Shown piece after piece: positions 1 to 5,153 of a DNA stretch of 7,417 bases. The notes under the pieces are model-generated. The model saw nothing but the letters and a program-made list of their open reading frames with translations. It did no database searches and had not been told where the DNA came from. Source of the DNA: Acidobacteriota bacterium (GTDB lineage: Bacteria; Acidobacteriota; Blastocatellia; Pyrinomonadales; Pyrinomonadaceae); contig JACCVS010000015.1 in the NCBI GenBank assembly GCA_013698055.1, positions 1 through 7,417 of the forward strand, read 5' to 3'. Both the position numbers and the translations under genes were made by a program. Position 1 is the first letter of the stretch, and the number at the start of each line of letters is the position of its first letter.

Positions 1-55
1 ACCTATAGCTGAAGGTAGGGCAGGGGGCTGGGATTAATAATTTCTGAAAGAAATT

Positions 56-1102
56 TTAAGTTGAAGTGAGACTGTAGATGAACTCGATGATGAAATAGGA
101 GATGGCCGCGATGGAAGCGGCGATGGGAATTGTCAGAATCCACGCCCAGATAATGCGACCCGCCACACCCCACTTGACTGCTGACAGCCTGCGGGTTGCG
201 CCGACGCCGACAATTGCGCCTGTGATGGTGTGTGTTGTGGAAACAGGAATTCCCGTCAACGTCGCGCCAAAAAGAGTTGCCGCCCCTGCTGTCTCCGCGC
301 AAAAGCCTCCGACAGGCTTGAGCTTCGTAATCTTCGACCCCATCGTGTGAACGATGCGCCAACCGCCAGAAAGAGTTCCGAGGCCAATCGCTGCGTGAGC
401 CGTCAGCACAACCCATAAAGGTATCTCGGGGAGTTTGCCTTCTGGCCCTGCCGCCAGAAGATTACCTGCGACGAGCGCAACCGTGATGATGCCCATCGTT
501 TTCTGCGCGTCGTTGCCGCCGTGTCCGAGTGAGAAGGCGGCGGCGGAGAAGAGCTGCCCAGTTCTGAAAGTCTTGTCTACTTTGCTTGGTGATGAGCGCC
601 GGAAAAGCCAGTAGACAATCACCATGAAAATATACCCAAGCAGCATTCCGATCAGCGGGGAAGCAACGATGAAAATAAGCGTCTTAATCCATCCCGAAGC
701 TATTAACAGACCACCGACTCCTTTGTAAGAAGCGATAGCCGCCCCTGCGTAGCCTCCGACCAGCGCATGTGAGCTGGAAGTCGGCAAGCCCAGCCACCAT
801 GTAATGATGTTCCAGATAATCGCGCCGAGCAACGCTGACAAAAGGACATAGAGACGCATGTCGGAAGCAATAAGATTGATATTGACGAGATCGCCGCCGA
901 TAGTTTTAGCGACGCGCGTGCCGAAGACAGCGAAGGCGATGAAATTGAAAAATGCAGCCCACATGACTGCCATACCCGGCGAGAGTACACGTGTCGAAAC
1001 TACTGTCGCAATCGAATTGGCCGCATCATGAAAACCATTGATGTAGTCAAAAACAAGCGCGATAAAAATGATAAAAATGACGAAGCCGAATGTGACAGTC
1101 AT
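56..1102 (-). CDS. pit: PiT-family inorganic phosphate transporter
   Basis: A 348-residue, highly hydrophobic inner-membrane protein of the PiT family, which takes up inorganic phosphate (usually as a metal-phosphate complex) with protons or sodium. The family's internal duplication is visible. An N-terminal NGFHDAANSIAT signature at residues 22-33 is echoed by GHGGNDAQKTMGII at 193-206, and PTSSSHALVGG at 107-117 is echoed by PVSTTHTITGA at 286-296. A cytoplasmic-looking charged loop (RRSSPSKVDKTFR, about 168-180) separates the two halves. The ATG at 1102 places the usual N-terminal helix directly before the first signature. No Shine-Dalgarno sequence precedes it, because the upstream bases are a heptamer array, so translation may depend on the upstream DUF47 cistron. 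Gene order (PhoU-like gene, then pit) is the common paired arrangement. Family assignment is very secure. The exact substrate (phosphate versus sulfate) is inferred from the DUF47 partner. Confidence 0.95.
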   Translation of the reverse strand: MTVTFGFVIFIIFIALVFDYINGFHDAANSIATVVSTRVLSPGMAVMWAAFFNFIAFAVFGTRVAKTIGGDLVNINLIASDMRLYVLLSALLGAIIWNIITWWLGLPTSSSHALVGGYAGAAIASYKGVGGLLIASGWIKTLIFIVASPLIGMLLGYIFMVIVYWLFRRSSPSKVDKTFRTGQLFSAAAFSLGHGGNDAQKTMGIITVALVAGNLLAAGPEGKLPEIPLWVVLTAHAAIGLGTLSGGWRIVHTMGSKITKLKPVGGFCAETAGAATLFGATLTGIPVSTTHTITGAIVGVGATRRLSAVKWGVAGRIIWAWILTIPIAASIAAISYFIIEFIYSLTST

Positions 1103-1109
1103 ATTTAGC

Positions 1110-1186
1110 CAGTAGTCAGTGTTCAGTAGTCAGTGGTCGGTTAAAGCAACTTGTCTGTGCTGAAAACTGACCACTGACTACTGACC
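1110..1186. repeat. Heptamer array forming a large inverted repeat between DUF47 and pit genes
   Basis: The left half (from 1114) reads in 7-bp steps as AGTCAGT, GTTCAGT, AGTCAGT, GGTCGGT. The right half (1166-1186) carries the same units in reverse orientation (ACTGACC, ACTGACT, ACTGACC). Arms 1121-1141 and 1166-1186 pair over 21 bases with one mismatch and one G-T wobble in the plus-strand RNA sense, around a 24-base loop. There is no T-run, so it does not look like a standard intrinsic terminator. It lies inside a presumed operon, in the 90-bp gap before pit. Confidence 0.85.
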
Positions 1187-1192
1187 GCTCTT

Positions 1193-1816
1193 CTATGTAT
1201 GCTTGATGATTACGCTCTCAATAATGTTGGCGACGTTTTCGCAGCGGTCAACTGCTGCTTCCAGTTTCTCGTAAATATCTTTCCATCTGATCACGTCCAA
1301 CGGGTCGGTCGCATTGCGGAATAGCTCGGCGATGGCGGCGTGATATATCTCATCGCCTTCGTTCTCAAGGCGGTGAAGCTCAACGAGGCGCGGGCTGATG
1401 CCGCTTGGCTTCGCCAGCATGGAAACAATCTCATGCAGTTCAATGGCCATTCGTTGAATGACATCAGCGAAGCGGCGCGCGTGCGCTGTGCTTTCATGAA
1501 CGTCATACATCACCATCGCCCGCGCCGCATCGTCAATCAAATCCACCACGTCATCAAGCGCACCCGACAACAGGTAAATGTCCTCGCGGTCGAAGGGTGT
1601 GATGAAAGATTTGTTCAGCTTGGTTGAAATCGAATGCGTCAAATCATCGCATTGATGCTCAATGGCCTTAATACGCTTCAGATGCTCTGTGTAGGAGCCG
1701 CCGGTATCGTTAAGCATCTCGACGAGTGCGCGCGCCGCATCGTAGATGTACGAAGTCATCTGCGTGAAAAAAGAAAAGTATTGTTCCTCTTTGGGAAGAA
1801 AGCTGAAGCGTGCCAT
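1193..1816 (-). CDS. DUF47 / PhoU-like protein, probable regulator of the adjacent phosphate transporter
   Basis: A soluble, all-helical 207-residue protein of the DUF47 (TIGR00153-type, PhoU-like) family. These proteins are generally encoded next to pit genes and are thought to modulate transporter activity, although the biochemical mechanism is not well settled. The acidic family signatures are present. IEHQCDDLTHSI at 52-63 is followed by NKSFITPFDREDIYLL at 68-83 and ALDDVVDLIDD at 86-96. A second half carries LENEGDEIYHAAIAELF at 150-166 and KDIYEKLEAAVDRCENVANI at 179-198, giving the two E/DxxxD-rich metal-binding-type bundles. The ATG at 1816 is chosen because MARFSFLPKE is the typical family start. 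A GGGAGT sits 11 bp upstream, and the longer reading frame beginning at 1894 would start upstream of the predicted promoter. Its length is typical of the family. It is first in the operon with pit. Confidence 0.9.
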   Translation of the reverse strand: MARFSFLPKEEQYFSFFTQMTSYIYDAARALVEMLNDTGGSYTEHLKRIKAIEHQCDDLTHSISTKLNKSFITPFDREDIYLLSGALDDVVDLIDDAARAMVMYDVHESTAHARRFADVIQRMAIELHEIVSMLAKPSGISPRLVELHRLENEGDEIYHAAIAELFRNATDPLDVIRWKDIYEKLEAAVDRCENVANIIESVIIKHT

Positions 1817-1860
1817 CGAAAACCTAGACTCCCAGCGGGTGGAGATGTAAGAGAATGGGC

Positions 1861-1889
1861 AATATAATCGAACAGCCGATGGATGTCTA
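1861..1889 (-). promoter_or_regulatory. Predicted sigma70-type promoter of the DUF47-pit operon
   Basis: Read on the minus strand there is TAGACA (1889-1884, 5 of 6 matches to the -35 consensus), a 17-bp spacer and TATATT (1866-1861, 5 of 6 to the -10 consensus). Transcription would start near 1854. That leaves a 5' leader of roughly 38 bases containing the GGGAGT ribosome site and the chosen ATG at 1816. Predicted by eye, with no experimental support. Confidence 0.6.
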
Positions 1890-1891
1890 TA

Positions 1892-1924
1892 CATAAGTTG
1901 AACAAAATATGAATTCCATATGAA
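1892..1924 (-). promoter_or_regulatory. Three tandem 11-bp direct repeats (Pho-box-like operator)
   Basis: On the minus strand the repeats are TTCATATGGAA (1924-1914), then TTCATATTTTG (1913-1903), then TTCAACTTATG (1902-1892). The first two share seven identical leading bases and all three share TTCA, in exact 11-bp register. The block ends 2 bp before the -35 box of the DUF47-pit promoter. Tandem 11-bp direct repeats are the known architecture of PhoB/PhoP/SphR (OmpR-family) binding sites, and the target genes are phosphate uptake genes. The sequence does not match the E. coli CTGTCAT unit, so assignment to a Pho regulator is inference. Confidence 0.45.
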
Positions 1925-2038
1925 TTAAGCATCTTAACTCTTTCAGGTCTTGTCGCCTTTCCGGGCTTCGTCGTATGCTCAAGAAATCAGGCCGTAAGGA
2001 TAGCCGTGCGCGAAAAGTAGAAGGCTGGATTATTTCTA

Positions 2039-3022
2039 ATGACGATTAGTAATCATTTCTCGCAGGTCGTTGATTTGATGTTGATGGAGGCCGATGCTAT
2101 TCGAGTGACGGCATCGAGGCTCAAGCGTAGACAAGTCAAGCGTGCTATCGAGCTTTTGTATGACTGCCGGGGCAAAGTTGTGCTGATCGGAGTAGGCAAA
2201 TCCGGCAACATTGCCGAGAAGATCGCCGCGACATTGACGAGCAGCGGATCGGCAGCAATTTACCTGCATCCTTCCGACGCGTTGCACGGTGGCCTCGGCA
2301 TCCTGACTTCTAATGATGTCGTCATAGCACTCAGCAACAGCGGCGAAACGGATGAGATCATCACCATGCTGCCTTACCTGAAGCACAGGCAGGTTCCGAT
2401 TATCGCCATCGTGGGCAATCTTCGTTCAACCCTGGCACGTATAGCCGAAGTCGTGTTGGACGCTTCGGTGGATCAGGAAGCGTGCCCGCTTAATCTTGCG
2501 CCAACCACGAGCACCACTGTCGCCCTTGCAATCGGCGATGCGCTGGCGATGACGCTGATGCAGGCGAAGGGTTTGACGATGGATGATTTCGCACTGAATC
2601 ATCCGGCAGGGCAATTGGGTAAACGTTTGACGCTGAAAGTCGCAGACCTGATGCATGGTGGGGCGGAGACTCCGACTATAAAGGTTGAAGCTGCGTGGCT
2701 GGAAGTGATCGCCGCCATCAGTCATGGCGGACTTGGGGCAGTTAACATTGTGGACGCTAATGGCCATCTCGTCGGCATCGTCACGGACGGAGATTTACGG
2801 CGCGCACTTCAAAAGATAAAGCTCAGCGATTTGGAACATCTTCAGAGCGGCTCGATTATGACGCACAATCCAATCGTTGCCTCACCTGAGATGCTCGCTT
2901 ACGATGCACTGAGGTTAATGGAAGATCGTACGTCTCAAATTTCCGTTCTGCCTGTGGTTGATAAAGAAGGATTATGCGTCGGCTTGATCCGCCTGCATGA
3001 CATCGTGCGCAGCGGGCTGTGA
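2039..3022 (+). CDS. kdsD: D-arabinose-5-phosphate isomerase (KdsD/KpsF family)
   Basis: This cytoplasmic enzyme interconverts ribulose-5-phosphate and arabinose-5-phosphate, the first step of Kdo synthesis for the LPS inner core. At 327 residues it has almost exactly the E. coli KdsD length (328). An N-terminal SIS domain (about 35-180) contains GVGKSG at 51-56, HPSDALHGGLG at 77-87 and SNSGETDEI at 99-107. It continues with EACPLNLAPTTSTT at 147-160 and NHPAGQLGKRL at 187-197. Catalytic residues aligning with E. coli K59, E111, E152 and H193 are K54, E106, E147 and H188, so it should be active. Two CBS domains follow (about 204-260 and 272-327), including the VGIVTDGDLRRAL motif at 245-257. 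The start is fixed by an in-frame TAG at 2018-2020 with no earlier ATG. The only SD candidate is a weak AAGG 14 bp upstream. It is transcribed divergently from the phosphate operon. KpsF-type paralogues share this fold, and only context favours kdsD. Confidence 0.93.
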   Translation: MTISNHFSQVVDLMLMEADAIRVTASRLKRRQVKRAIELLYDCRGKVVLIGVGKSGNIAEKIAATLTSSGSAAIYLHPSDALHGGLGILTSNDVVIALSNSGETDEIITMLPYLKHRQVPIIAIVGNLRSTLARIAEVVLDASVDQEACPLNLAPTTSTTVALAIGDALAMTLMQAKGLTMDDFALNHPAGQLGKRLTLKVADLMHGGAETPTIKVEAAWLEVIAAISHGGLGAVNIVDANGHLVGIVTDGDLRRALQKIKLSDLEHLQSGSIMTHNPIVASPEMLAYDALRLMEDRTSQISVLPVVDKEGLCVGLIRLHDIVRSGL

Positions 3023-3030
3023 AAGACAAA

Positions 3031-3077
3031 GATGAGGGATGTACGAAGGGATGAGGGATGAGGGATAAGGGATGAAG
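3031..3077 (+). repeat. GGATGAG-family heptamer array downstream of kdsD
   Basis: Four consecutive 7-bp units run from 3050 to 3077 (GATGAGG, GATGAGG, GATAAGG, GATGAAG). Two more lie at 3031-3044 (GATGAGG, GATGTAC), separated by a 5-bp interruption. The array fills most of the 67-bp spacer between kdsD and the next gene. It is the same unit, in opposite orientation, as the array at 5076-5103. TGA or TAA recurs in most units and, because the period is not a multiple of three, falls in all three plus-strand frames. Confidence 0.85.
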
Positions 3078-3080
3078 GAG
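3075..3080 (+). promoter_or_regulatory. Shine-Dalgarno AAGGAG for the exported hypothetical protein
   Basis: AAGGAG lies 9 bp before the ATG at 3090 and 21 bp before the next ATG at 3102. An ATG at 3072 overlaps the motif itself and cannot use it. This decides the start. The motif is created by the last unit of the GGATGAG heptamer array. Confidence 0.75.
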
Positions 3081-3089
3081 AGAATTAAA

Positions 3090-3863
3090 ATGGCTAGGCA
3101 TATGCTGAGAATTGTGTTTATTTTTGTTTCTGGTGCGGGGATGGCCGTACAGGGTTTGAACGTGACGGCTTTCGCTCAGGGGCAGGAAGCATCACGAGCG
3201 CGCGAGACAAGAACAAGTCGCCCGGAAGTAACGGTCACGCTCAACGAGCAGTTCTTCAATTCTTTGCTGGATGTAATCTTCTCGCGCATGAGAGCGCCGT
3301 CATTCCCACTTTCGATTACTAAAGCCGACGAAAAAAAGAATCGCCCGGCGTGGGCTGTGTGGAGAAATCCGGTTGTCAGTCTTTCACATTCGAGTCCGCC
3401 GCCGGCAAACTGCGACAGTGTGGTAACGCTTGAACGGGAAATGAATGGTGTGAAGACCGCCGTGCGCTTTGAAAATGGAAGGGTGATTGCGCCGCTTGCC
3501 TTCAGTGGTTCTTACAGTGTGGCGCTCATCGGATGCATCAACTTCCAGGGCTGGGCCGATACTGTCATCAATCTTAATTTCGACAGAGAGCGACAGATTT
3601 TAAGTGCTCGCGTCACGGTCGTTGATATTCACCTGAGCAATATTCCGTCACTCGCCAGCGGTGTTGTTGTCGGGTTGGTGCAGAATTCGATTGACAGGCG
3701 CATCAATCCGGTCGAGATACTACAGGCCGCACAGATTTCTCCTCGCATCCCAATCGCGGTTTCGGGCGGCGCGCTTCGCCTGCGCGCAACGGAGATTCGC
3801 CCCGAGGTTGTCCCCGGAGCTTTAAGCCTCCATATTTTTTACGAATTCACACCGGCAAACTAA
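3090..3863 (+). CDS. Exported protein of unknown function (possible lipid-binding, TULIP-like fold)
   Basis: I do not recognise this 257-residue protein. It begins with MARHMLR, then a hydrophobic stretch and a likely signal peptidase I site after TAFA (residues 26-29), so it is probably periplasmic or surface-exposed. A charged linker (about 31-46) precedes VTVTLNEQFFNSLLDVIFSR (47-66). Mostly beta-type alternating segments follow, ending in LSLHIFYEFTP (245-255). Two cysteines (C108, C149) could form a disulfide. An opening 'T-x-N-E-x-x-x-N-x-L-L' segment, long beta strands and a central amphipathic helix (SLASGVVVGLVQNSIDRRI, 187-205) loosely resemble TULIP/SMP-like lipid-binding domains such as DUF2993 or DUF1439. 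This is a low-confidence structural guess. It lies 67 bp after kdsD on the same strand and converges on lpxC, so an envelope role is plausible. The start was chosen from the strong SD 9 bp upstream. Confidence 0.8.
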   Translation: MARHMLRIVFIFVSGAGMAVQGLNVTAFAQGQEASRARETRTSRPEVTVTLNEQFFNSLLDVIFSRMRAPSFPLSITKADEKKNRPAWAVWRNPVVSLSHSSPPPANCDSVVTLEREMNGVKTAVRFENGRVIAPLAFSGSYSVALIGCINFQGWADTVINLNFDRERQILSARVTVVDIHLSNIPSLASGVVVGLVQNSIDRRINPVEILQAAQISPRIPIAVSGGALRLRATEIRPEVVPGALSLHIFYEFTPAN

Positions 3864-3867
3864 AAGC

Positions 3868-3909
3868 AGGAGTCAAGAGTCAAGAGTTAGGAGTCAAGAG
3901 TCAGGAGTC
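3868..3909 (+). repeat. AGGAGTC-family heptamer array after the exported protein
   Basis: Six uninterrupted 7-bp units begin 5 bp after the TAA of the preceding gene: AGGAGTC, AAGAGTC, AAGAGTT, AGGAGTC, AAGAGTC and AGGAGTC. Variation is confined to one or two positions of the unit. The complementary strand reads GACTCCT-like units, matching the array at 3955-3998 in inverted orientation. Confidence 0.88.
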
Positions 3910-3962
3910 AGAAGAAAAGAGAATCTGTTGATGCGGTTCGCCGCCTTATATTCTGACTCCTG
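3902..3962. repeat. Perfect 12-bp inverted repeat between convergent genes
   Basis: CAGGAGTCAGAA (3902-3913) is the exact reverse complement of TTCTGACTCCTG (3951-3962), with a 37-base loop. The arms are the innermost parts of the two opposed AGGAGTC-type arrays, so longer imperfect and slipped pairings are also possible. It lies between convergent gene ends, and the right arm encodes the last codons of lpxC. It could act as a bidirectional transcription barrier, but neither side has a T-run. Confidence 0.6.
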
Positions 3963-4845
3963 TCTCCTGTCTCCTGTATTCTGCTCGCACTGACTCCTGA
4001 TCCACAATTTCCCAGGCGGTGCGTTGCCGCAGAAGTTTCGTCATGAGGGCGGCGTGCAGGATGTGACCGCTCTTGTGTGCCGTGACGCGTCCCATGATGG
4101 GCATCCCGAGCAGCGCGAGGTCGCCAATGATGTCCAGAATCTTATGGCGCACAAACTCTTCGGGAAATCTTAGTGAAGTTTCGTTAAGCATTCCTGTGGA
4201 CGTGAGGACAATTGCGTTGTCGAGTGAGCCGCCCTGAATCAGATTGGCGCGACGCAACGCTTCGATCTCTTCGGTGAAGCCGAACGTGCGCGCCGCAGCT
4301 ATTTCACGCCCGAAGTTACCATTCGTGACATCCACTCGAAAATGCTGCGTGCCGATTAAAGGATGAGGGAAATCAATCAAGCAATCTATCTCGTAAGAAT
4401 CGGCAGGCTCAATCTGGATACGCCTGTCGCCATGTTCGATTGAAACTCTCTCCTGAACCAGCAGAGCTTTGCGCGCTAGCGGTTGTTCAACCACGCCCGC
4501 GCGCTCAATCATGTTCGTGAAGGCTTCAGCCGAGCCGTCCATGATCGGGATTTCAAGATTGTCCACTTCGATGTAGACATTATCTACACCCCCACCTCTG
4601 AGCGCCGCCAGAAGGTGCTCAACAGTCGAAAGCATTACACCCGTTCTCATGAGCGTTGTCGCATAAGAGCAATGCGCGACCCACTCGACGCTGGCGGGAA
4701 TCTCGAAACCGCCGAGGTCTGTGCGGATGAAAACGTAGCCCGTGTCCGGTGGTGCAGGGACAAGACGGATGTGAACCGGAACAGCCGTGTGCAACCCAAT
4801 GCCGCTGGCCTCAACCGGGAACGCAAGTGTTGTCTGTTTGACCAA
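3946..4845 (-). CDS. lpxC: UDP-3-O-acyl-N-acetylglucosamine deacetylase (LpxC)
   Basis: LpxC is the zinc-dependent cytosolic deacetylase that commits UDP-3-O-acyl-GlcNAc to lipid A synthesis. The 299 residues match the family length (about 300). The N-terminal VKQTTLAFPVEASGIGLHT (2-20) is typical. Zinc ligands are H77 (in STVEHLLAAL, 73-82), H234 and D238 (HKILDIIGDL, 234-243). E76 is the catalytic base and H261 (HKSGH, 257-261) the general acid. AARTFGF (184-190) carries the conserved Thr/Phe of the active site. The start is TTG: an in-frame TGA lies two codons upstream (4849-4851), and no ATG lies near the family start. The only SD candidate, AAAGG, is about 13 bp away and poor. The last 17 or so residues are encoded by heptamer repeat DNA and are probably a non-conserved tail. 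It converges with the exported protein gene and is divergent from polA. Confidence 0.96.
   Translation of the reverse strand: MVKQTTLAFPVEASGIGLHTAVPVHIRLVPAPPDTGYVFIRTDLGGFEIPASVEWVAHCSYATTLMRTGVMLSTVEHLLAALRGGGVDNVYIEVDNLEIPIMDGSAEAFTNMIERAGVVEQPLARKALLVQERVSIEHGDRRIQIEPADSYEIDCLIDFPHPLIGTQHFRVDVTNGNFGREIAAARTFGFTEEIEALRRANLIQGGSLDNAIVLTSTGMLNETSLRFPEEFVRHKILDIIGDLALLGMPIMGRVTAHKSGHILHAALMTKLLRQRTAWEIVDQESVRAEYRRQETGVRI
3955..3998 (-). repeat. Inverted AGGAGTC-type heptamer array inside the 3' end of lpxC
   Basis: On the plus strand the units are GACTCCT (3955-3961), GTCTCCT, GTCTCCT and GTATTCT in a strict 7-bp step. After a break, another GACTCCT lies at 3992-3998. Read on the minus strand these are AGGAGTC-like units, the same family as 3868-3909 but oppositely oriented. 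The array is translated as the lpxC C-terminal tail. Confidence 0.75.
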
Positions 4846-5075
4846 TAATCAGCCCAAACCTTTCATCATCGTCATCGGAATTGCTGTTGATCTAAATTTG
4901 GTGAAGCGCCAATAACTTGTGCAAAGCCCATGCCCGAAGCAAAAACTCATTTCTATTAACATTACCGTCAAGGCTCAATCATTGTTGTAGCAGTAAAGCC
5001 ACGTAAACGCAGACGCACTGCGGCGAGAAAGCAACACAGTGAGGCAATGAGCGATGAATAAAAATTCGTCCCCTG

Positions 5076-5103
5076 CTCATCCCTCATCCCTCATCCCTCA
5101 TCC
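5076..5103 (-). repeat. Perfect CTCATCC (GGATGAG) heptamer array upstream of polA
   Basis: Four identical consecutive CTCATCC units occupy 5076-5103, followed by a partial CTC. The reverse complement GGATGAG is the unit of the array at 3031-3077, so the same heptamer occurs twice in inverted orientation about 2 kb apart. The array ends 12 bp before the predicted polA -35 box. Perfect identity of all units suggests recent expansion or homogenisation. Confidence 0.9.
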
Positions 5104-5115
5104 CTCTGTTAGCCC

Positions 5116-5144
5116 TTGTCACTCGTCTTTGCTTTATCTATCAT
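5116..5144 (+). promoter_or_regulatory. Predicted sigma70-type promoter giving a near-leaderless polA mRNA
   Basis: TTGTCA (5116-5121) and TATCAT (5139-5144) are each 5 of 6 matches to consensus, with an exact 17-bp spacer. The expected start site at about 5151-5152 is only 2-3 bases before the polA ATG at 5154. No Shine-Dalgarno sequence precedes that ATG, which fits a leaderless transcript. This is a by-eye prediction. Confidence 0.5.
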
Positions 5145-5153
5145 CATTTTCAA

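Larger units (their letters stand above)
4846..5153. other. Divergent intergenic region between lpxC and polA
   Basis: This 308-bp gap contains no credible ORF, tRNA or structured RNA that I can recognise. On the polA side it holds the GGATGAG-family array (5076-5103) and a predicted promoter (5116-5144). On the lpxC side I see no convincing -35/-10 pair. The minus-strand TTGACG near 4967-4972 lacks a suitable -10 at 16-18 bp, so the lpxC promoter is unresolved. The long lpxC leader side could carry regulation not recognisable by eye. Confidence 0.6.

Noticed and set aside
39..55. Small inverted repeat AATTTC-TGAAA-GAAATT right after the pit stop codon, as a terminator
   Set aside because: The six-base stem is mostly A-T and too weak. 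No T-run follows on the minus strand.
1110..1186. Repeat block considered as a CRISPR array
   Set aside because: Units are 7 bp with no unique spacers and no cas genes nearby. The same holds for the other arrays.
1817..1894. A 26-residue N-terminal extension of the DUF47 protein, starting at an ATG at 1894
   Set aside because: It would begin upstream of the predicted -35/-10 boxes, contains promoter DNA, and precedes the typical family start MARFSFLPKE, which has its own GGGAGT site.
1975..2049. A 24-codon basic mini-ORF (MLKKSGRKDSRARK...) overlapping the kdsD start, as a possible leader peptide
   Set aside because: It has no clear Shine-Dalgarno sequence or conservation evidence. Its length is within chance expectation, although overlap with the kdsD ATG would allow translational coupling.
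3072..3089. Earlier ATG at 3072 as the start of the exported protein
   Set aside because: It lies within the heptamer array and overlaps the SD that serves the ATG at 3090. It would add only MKERIK with no ribosome site of its own.
4967..4995. TTGACG on the minus strand as the lpxC -35 box
   Set aside because: No acceptable -10 hexamer occurs 16-18 bp downstream, so it was not annotated.
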